Source: Salipaludibacillus aurantiacus (GTDB taxonomy: Bacteria > Bacillota > Bacilli > Bacillales > Salisediminibacteriaceae). Taken from it: 64,000 nt of DNA. Where the stretch lies: positions 268,636 through 332,635 of the forward strand of contig NZ_FOGT01000005.1 in the NCBI RefSeq assembly GCF_900111295.1, given 5' to 3'. The position numbers were made by a program, and so were the translations under genes. The number at the start of each line of letters is the position of its first letter. The stretch's first letter is position 1. Of the stretch, positions 59,309-64,000 are shown piece after piece. Below the pieces are notes generated by a model. The model was not told the DNA's origin. It saw only the letters and a program-made list of their open reading frames with translations, and made no database searches.

Positions 59309-61252
59309 ATGGTATCCAAAGGCAAAGCTTATTCACTATTATTTTTGTTCATCTCTGTATTAATTAATGAGTCAATATTCCGGATTGCTTCCGAAGGTTC
59401 GCTTTCTATCACCGGGTTATCAATTTCCTTTCTATTCTCCTTGTCGATAGCTCTCGGTATTTTTACTTTAGCAAGTTTATTTAACGCCCGGATAAATTAC
59501 GTGATATTTAGTGGTTTTCTCGTTTTGACAGGATTGCTGTTTTCTTCCCAGCTCATATATTTTAAGTTTTTTAAGACTTTTTACAGCCTTTATTCTACAG
59601 GGAACGTCTTACAGGTAGCAGAATTTTGGAGAGATATTATTGAATTGGGACTCGGAAACTTTGCCTGGATCGCATTATTTTTTTCACCAGCAGTTTTTTT
59701 GTTTTTATATGGAAAAAAGTTAATGACATTTCATAAATTAAAAGGCGGGTTGATGACAGTATTAGGATGCAGCTTTATTATTTCTTATTTTTCAGCAATA
59801 TCTGTTATTTATATTAATGGACAGGACACTAATTCACCTTATGAGCTGTATTTCAAACAGGGAGGAATAGTCCGGTCTGTAGATCAGCTTGGTTTATTAA
59901 CTGCTATGAGATTGGACTTGCAGCGTCTCGTTAGTGATTATCCATCCGGATTGGCGGTAAAGGTTCCCGGTGAACTGCCTGCCCGGGAAGAGGGGGAGGG
60001 TGAAGGTTTAAAAGAAGATGAGTTACAGATGCTGGATATTGATTTCGAAACACTGATAGCTGAAGAAGAGGATGAGCATATTAAACAGATGCACAGGTAC
60101 TTTCACAATGTGCCCCCTTCTCGAAAAAATGAATTTACAGGCAGATTTGAAGGATATAATCTCGTCCTTATCACAGCAGAAGGCTTCTCTCCTTATGCGG
60201 TTCATAAAGAGGTGACCCCAACCCTCTATAAAATGGTGAATGAAGGGTACAAGTTTACAAATTTTTATAACCCGCTTTGGGAAGTAAGCACTTCTGATGG
60301 AGAGTACGTGGCCACTACAGGTCTTCTGCCTATGAACGGTGTATGGAGCTTTTATAAATCAGGAAGCAACCTCATGCCTTTTGCGATGGGAAACCAGCTG
60401 AAAAAAAGAGGGTACAAAACAGTGGCTTACCATAATCATACGTATTCCTATTATCGGAGGGATGTATCGCACCCGAATATGGGTTATTCCTACAAAGGGA
60501 TAGGGAACGGCCTGGAAGTAGAAGAGATTTGGCCGGCGTCAGATCTTGAAATGATGCAAAAGACAGTACCTGAGTATATAAAAACACAGCCTTTCCATGC
60601 GTATTACATGACCGTGAGCGGACACATGCAATATAATTTCAGCGGAAACAACCAGGCTAATAAAAACCGTCATTACGTTGAACACCTCCCTTTTTCAGAA
60701 CAGGCAAAAGCTTATTTAGCTACCCAGGTTGAATTGGACCATGCTTTGGACTATTTATTATCACGGCTGAAAGAAGAAGGCATCGCGGAGCAGACCTTGA
60801 TTGTTCTCAGTGCAGACCATTATCCATATGGACTGGAAAAGAAGACGATAGAGGAACTGGCAGGTGAGCCGGTAGAAAGGAATTTTGAATTATATAAAAG
60901 CCCGTTGATCATGTATACAGACGGGATGGAACCGGTAACTGTCGATAAGCCTGCATCAAGCCTGGATATTATACCGACTTTATCTAATCTGATGGGACTT
61001 GAGTTTGATTCAAGGCTGATGATAGGAAGAGATATCTTTTCAAATTCTGACCCCCTTGTCATATTTTCAAATAAAAGTTTCATAACAGACAAAGGGCGGT
61101 TTAACTCAGAAACAAATACATTTACACCTGTTCCAGGAGCGGATGTCAGTGAAGGTTACGCAGAGAAAATATCAGCTGAGATAACAAATAAGTTCAATGT
61201 TTCTGCTAACATACTTGAGCTGGATTATTACAATAAAGTAATTTCAGATTGA
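59309..61252 (+). CDS. LTA synthase-family sulfatase-domain protein
   Basis: A 647-residue membrane protein with five N-terminal helices (to about residue 165), a linker rich in Glu, then an extracellular sulfatase-like domain. The metal and catalytic residues are recognisable: Glu in LITAEGFSPYAV, nucleophile Thr in EVSTSDGEYV, HYMTVSGHMQY-type block (YYMTVSGHMQY) and ADHYPYG. These match lipoteichoic acid synthases (LtaS/YfnI/YqgS/YvgJ), which polymerise glycerol phosphate from phosphatidylglycerol. I prefer ATG 59309 (GGGGG nine bases upstream); GTG 59267 lacks a ribosome site. The acidic linker is longer than in LtaS. Confidence 0.85.
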   Translation: MVSKGKAYSLLFLFISVLINESIFRIASEGSLSITGLSISFLFSLSIALGIFTLASLFNARINYVIFSGFLVLTGLLFSSQLIYFKFFKTFYSLYSTGNVLQVAEFWRDIIELGLGNFAWIALFFSPAVFLFLYGKKLMTFHKLKGGLMTVLGCSFIISYFSAISVIYINGQDTNSPYELYFKQGGIVRSVDQLGLLTAMRLDLQRLVSDYPSGLAVKVPGELPAREEGEGEGLKEDELQMLDIDFETLIAEEEDEHIKQMHRYFHNVPPSRKNEFTGRFEGYNLVLITAEGFSPYAVHKEVTPTLYKMVNEGYKFTNFYNPLWEVSTSDGEYVATTGLLPMNGVWSFYKSGSNLMPFAMGNQLKKRGYKTVAYHNHTYSYYRRDVSHPNMGYSYKGIGNGLEVEEIWPASDLEMMQKTVPEYIKTQPFHAYYMTVSGHMQYNFSGNNQANKNRHYVEHLPFSEQAKAYLATQVELDHALDYLLSRLKEEGIAEQTLIVLSADHYPYGLEKKTIEELAGEPVERNFELYKSPLIMYTDGMEPVTVDKPASSLDIIPTLSNLMGLEFDSRLMIGRDIFSNSDPLVIFSNKSFITDKGRFNSETNTFTPVPGADVSEGYAEKISAEITNKFNVSANILELDYYNKVISD

Positions 61253-61331
61253 GTACACAAACGGCACGGGTTATTTATATAAATGTCGTGTTCTAATATC
61301 TCTGTCCCAAGTTATTTTAGACATAATTAAA

Positions 61332-61369
61332 GCACCCCGTATTTTAGCGCATTTCTAAATTTGGGGTGC
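61332..61369. terminator. terminator-like hairpin
   Basis: GCACCCC (61332-61338) and GGGGTGC (61363-61369) with a long AT-rich loop, between convergent genes. A TTGGGACA-type 3' repeat (on the minus strand) lies just before it near 61303. Confidence 0.5.
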
Positions 61370-61376
61370 AAGATCC

Positions 61377-61592
61377 TCAGGTCCGGCAGCAGTTTACCGC
61401 ATTTTTTATTGTTATAAAATTACCTCGACCTCCACATCTTCTCCTTCTGCCTCCCAATCTTCTTCCGCAGCCCAACTGGACACTTTCAATTTCTTCAGCA
61501 TTTGAATTTTCCAGTATGTAAAAGAAACGTTCGCTGTGCGACGTCCCGGTGACCGTCGCACTCGCCTGCAGTACATATTTGTTCCCTTTCAT
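61377..61592 (-). CDS. small Cys/Arg/Gly-rich protein, doubtful
   Basis: A 71-residue frame: a beta-rich start (YVLQASATVTGTSHSERFFY) followed by LGCGRRLGGRRRRCGGRGN and a CC near the end. The first part looks like genuine protein, and the tail resembles small coat proteins, but no ribosome site precedes ATG 61592. It diverges from the DUF421 gene. Could be spurious. Confidence 0.4.
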   Translation of the reverse strand: MKGNKYVLQASATVTGTSHSERFFYILENSNAEEIESVQLGCGRRLGGRRRRCGGRGNFITIKNAVNCCRT

Positions 61593-61641
61593 GTAAAAGA
61601 TATCAAATGATCAAAATGACACTGTAAAAGGAGGGTTACCA

Positions 61642-62253
61642 TTGGATCTTAATTTTATTTGGAAGGCTGTACTGATTGTGTTTGGAGGAGTGCTGGTTTT
61701 ACGACTCGCAGGAAGAAAATCAATTTCCCAATTGACTGTCGCTCAGACGGTTATGATGATCGCCGTCGGTTCCTTAATTATTCAGCCTGTAGGCGACAGA
61801 AATATTTGGATCACTCTCCTGATTACATTCATACTCGTATTAACTCTTTTGTTTATTGAGTACATCGTATTAAAAAACGATACGCTTGAAAATTTTTTTT
61901 ACAGTAAATCTGTCCTAGTAATCGAAAACGGCCAAATTAATTTAAAGAACCTGAAAAAATTGAGACTCACGGTAGATATGCTGGAATTGAGGTTAAGACA
62001 GCAGGGCATTCAAAATTTTAGTGATTTACAGTGGGCTACTATCGAATCCAATGGTCAATTAGGCTATATGCTAAAACCCGAAAAGCAGACTGCTACAAAA
62101 GAAGATATACATATACTTATCACCATGCTTAAGGAACACTTTCCAGACATAGCGGGTCACCCAACTGCTGACAGCTCCTCTGAACCAGCTAATCTATTTA
62201 CGGAAGTAGCGAACAACAGCCATGCTGAAGAACCTGAAGATGAACTGAAATAA
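61642..62253 (+). CDS. DUF421/YetF family membrane protein
   Basis: A 203-residue protein with three N-terminal helices, then a soluble YetF domain (about residues 80-170: SVLVIENGQINLKNLKKLRL, LELRLRQQGIQNFSDLQWAT, IESNGQLGYMLKP). In related proteins this region contributes to spore germination or membrane stress functions. TTG 61642 follows AAAGGAGGG. The C-terminal 35 residues are acidic and probably disordered. It is 19 bases from the CLC gene and likely co-transcribed. Confidence 0.85.
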   Translation: MDLNFIWKAVLIVFGGVLVLRLAGRKSISQLTVAQTVMMIAVGSLIIQPVGDRNIWITLLITFILVLTLLFIEYIVLKNDTLENFFYSKSVLVIENGQINLKNLKKLRLTVDMLELRLRQQGIQNFSDLQWATIESNGQLGYMLKPEKQTATKEDIHILITMLKEHFPDIAGHPTADSSSEPANLFTEVANNSHAEEPEDELK

Positions 62254-62272
62254 GGAAGCGGGATGACGTTAT

Positions 62273-63553
62273 ATGAATAAATCTTTTTTCATAACCCTCG
62301 CCAAATGGGTATTACCGGCAGGGATTATCGGTCTGCTGATTGGATCTGCCACCGCCTTACTTTTAACTGTGAATGATGCTCTTGGTAACGTGAGGGAGCA
62401 AAACTCATGGCTCATTCTTTTTCTTCCACTTGGAGGCTTGCTGATTGGATTTTTATATATGAAATTAGGTCCGAGTTCAGGGTATGACTTATATAAAGGT
62501 AACAACCTCGTCATAGAAGGCGTACAGGGAAAGACAAAAGTGCTGCGCAGACTCGGCCCTTTAGTTTATTTAGGCACTTTTATCACTGTATTTTTTGGCG
62601 GCTCAACCGGAAGAGAAGGAGCTGCCATTCAAATGGGAGGGAGCGCAGCCGAAACAGTCATCAGGTTTTTCAAAATAAATGTGATTGACAGAAAGATTCT
62701 GCTCATGAGCGGCATAAGTGCAGGCTTTGGAGCAGCTTTCGGCACACCGATTACTGGCGCTGTTTTCGGAATGGAAATGTCCGCAATTGGAAAAATGAAA
62801 TATGAAGCCCTTATCCCTTGCCTCACAGCCAGTTTCATTGGGCATTATGTAACCGAGAATGTCTGGGGAGTGGAACACGAAGAGTTTGTCATTAAAGCCC
62901 TGCCAGAACTATCGGTTATGTCATTTGCGAAAGTGGTGTTATTAGCAATTATCTTCAGTCTGCTAAGTATGTTTTACTGTCAGCTCAGGCATGGCATTCA
63001 TTTTCTTTCAGAAAAGTATACGAAGAAAAATCATATGGTAAGAGCATTTGCAGGCGGGTTAATTATTGTCCTTCTCACCTTCACAGCAGGTACATATGAA
63101 TATAACGGCAGGGGGCTCGATATGCTTGAAGCGTCCTTTGACAGTGACGTGCCTCGTTTTGCTTTCCTGGCTAAACTCGTTTTTACTGCAGTAACAATGG
63201 GCAGCGGTTTTGTTGGAGGGGAGGCGATTCCACTCTTTTTTATGGGAGCCACTTTAGGGAATACTCTCTATCCATTTTTTGATTTCCCGCTGTCTTTCCT
63301 GGCAGCGTTAGGTTTAATTACCGCTTTCTGCGGTGGTGCCAATACGCCGGTTGCTGCCTTTTTGTTAAGTGTGGAGATGTTCGATGGAAAAGGAATAGAA
63401 TATTTTTTTGTTGCGTGTATAACTGCTTTTATTTTCTCAGGCCATCACGGATTATGGCCATCCCAGAAAATTTACGAACCGAAAAGCCGGCTCTTTCGCC
63501 TCACCAATGGAGACACTATTAAAAATGTGGAACAAAAAAAGAAAAAACATTAG
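62273..63553 (+). CDS. CLC-family anion transporter, CLC-F-like
   Basis: A 426-residue CLC protein. The gating glutamate is Glu115 in STGREGAAIQMGG. The first selectivity segment is GPSSGYD, and the segment that in chloride CLCs reads GxFxP is GSGFVGGEAIPLFFMGATLG (Gly315-Pro320 region). A GGE-x-x-P-L-F-F pattern of this kind is what I recall from the CLC-F fluoride/proton antiporters rather than E. coli ClcA. Export of fluoride is therefore a reasonable hypothesis; chloride transport is the alternative. No fluoride riboswitch could be recognised upstream. ATG 62273 follows GGAAGCGGGATGAC. Confidence 0.85.
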   Translation: MNKSFFITLAKWVLPAGIIGLLIGSATALLLTVNDALGNVREQNSWLILFLPLGGLLIGFLYMKLGPSSGYDLYKGNNLVIEGVQGKTKVLRRLGPLVYLGTFITVFFGGSTGREGAAIQMGGSAAETVIRFFKINVIDRKILLMSGISAGFGAAFGTPITGAVFGMEMSAIGKMKYEALIPCLTASFIGHYVTENVWGVEHEEFVIKALPELSVMSFAKVVLLAIIFSLLSMFYCQLRHGIHFLSEKYTKKNHMVRAFAGGLIIVLLTFTAGTYEYNGRGLDMLEASFDSDVPRFAFLAKLVFTAVTMGSGFVGGEAIPLFFMGATLGNTLYPFFDFPLSFLAALGLITAFCGGANTPVAAFLLSVEMFDGKGIEYFFVACITAFIFSGHHGLWPSQKIYEPKSRLFRLTNGDTIKNVEQKKKKH

Positions 63554-64000
63554 CAGGAAAAAGGACTCTCTTAAAACCATTTTTGTTTATTGGGGAGGGC
63601 AGTTTTTTTTACCTTAGTAAAAAATAAAAAGAAAGACGGATGATACGATCCCATCCTGCATAAATATAATTAAGCAGACAACTACCGACCTTTTGAAAAA
63701 ACTTTCAGTAGATATAAGGCAGATATTCTAAATCGAATGAGCTTGCAGGTAATTTACTAAGTTAATAGTGCTGGTAACTTAATGCATTAATTTTCTGCAA
63801 GCCCTATAAGTCCTGCGGTGGTATGTCAATTGACAATTAATCAGGTATTAAATTATTAAGTCCCATTTTTCCTGAAAAAGGCCGTAAGAAACTAGCCTAG
63901 TAATAAAATGGAAATTACTAGGAGATTTAAAAGGGTGTACACTGACAGCTTTTTGTCAGCTCTCCACGCTCCTTTCCGGCGAGAAGAGTTGATGGCTGCG
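63554..64000 (+). other. terminal intergenic region
   Basis: About 450 bases with no supported gene. TTTTTTTTACC at 63603 may be part of a poor terminator after the CLC gene. A short palindrome TGACAGCTTTTTGTCA lies at 63941-63956. I see no promoter or RNA motif that I can name; the next gene probably starts beyond the window. Confidence 0.4.

Noticed and set aside
1..64000. tRNA, rRNA, CRISPR arrays, prophage or integrated conjugative element
   Set aside because: I saw no cloverleaf with CCA-adjacent T arm, no rRNA blocks, no regular direct-repeat array, and no integrase or phage structural genes.

Overview
The window comes from a low-GC, endospore-forming member of the Bacillaceae, probably a halophilic or alkaliphilic one. 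Reasons: a sporulation cluster (YjcZ and YjcA types), strong AGGAGG ribosome sites with TTG/GTG starts, many Bacillus-lineage families (YitV, YogA, YisL, RarD, YqgC-type DUF456, DUF3900, PRK06851, BH0509), and very acidic secreted lipoproteins. No tRNA, rRNA or CRISPR was seen.

Layout. 1-4.5 kb: the end of an enoyl-ACP reductase gene and a spore-coat/sporulation cluster that parallels the fabI-cot-yjcA neighbourhood of B. subtilis, with unfamiliar coat-like proteins. 4.6-9.4 kb: a TetL-like MFS exporter, an FMN reductase, an IS1182 transposase stub beside a decayed dispersed repeat, DoxX, and a NagR-like regulator. 9.5-18.5 kb: two paralogous radical SAM/SPASM enzymes enclosing Hsp20, an amidase, a cold-shock protein, a YitV esterase, then lrgAB and a peroxiredoxin; five GGGGTCAGACCCC-type palindromes occur only here. 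18.6-25.2 kb: a LacI-controlled operon for fructan or sucrose-type oligosaccharides (CUT1 binding protein, two permeases, GH32, YesL) with matching operators. 25.2-31.2 kb: hydrolase, glnHPQ-type transporter, nitrilase-family amidase, RarD. 31.4-43.4 kb: small conserved genes, a two-domain P-loop ATPase, DUF3900, an orphan peptide-binding lipoprotein, a polysaccharide deacetylase, MsrA, a LysM-GH18 spore glycosidase and a membrane-anchored hydrolase. 43.5-45 kb: an intact IS4-family element. 45-54 kb: an Aquifex-type aconitase and gltBD. 54-64 kb: TauE/SafE exporter, thiamine-binding protein, YogA, sulfite-oxidase-like enzyme, LTA-synthase-like protein, DUF421 protein and a CLC transporter with CLC-F-like motifs.

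Main discovery. Two unrelated redox genes are each interrupted by a single in-frame TGA exactly where the catalytic cysteine belongs: a peroxiredoxin (17820-18446, minus; motif DFTFV-U-PTEL) and a methionine sulfoxide reductase A (39011-39661, plus; motif GMG-U-FWGPD). In both, the frame stays open and conserved on each side of the TGA, and a hairpin with a G in its apical loop lies 19-21 nt downstream, as expected of a bacterial SECIS. The best reading is that this Bacillaceae lineage decodes selenocysteine and uses it for peroxide and methionine-sulfoxide repair. Standard gene callers will report both genes as truncated or split.
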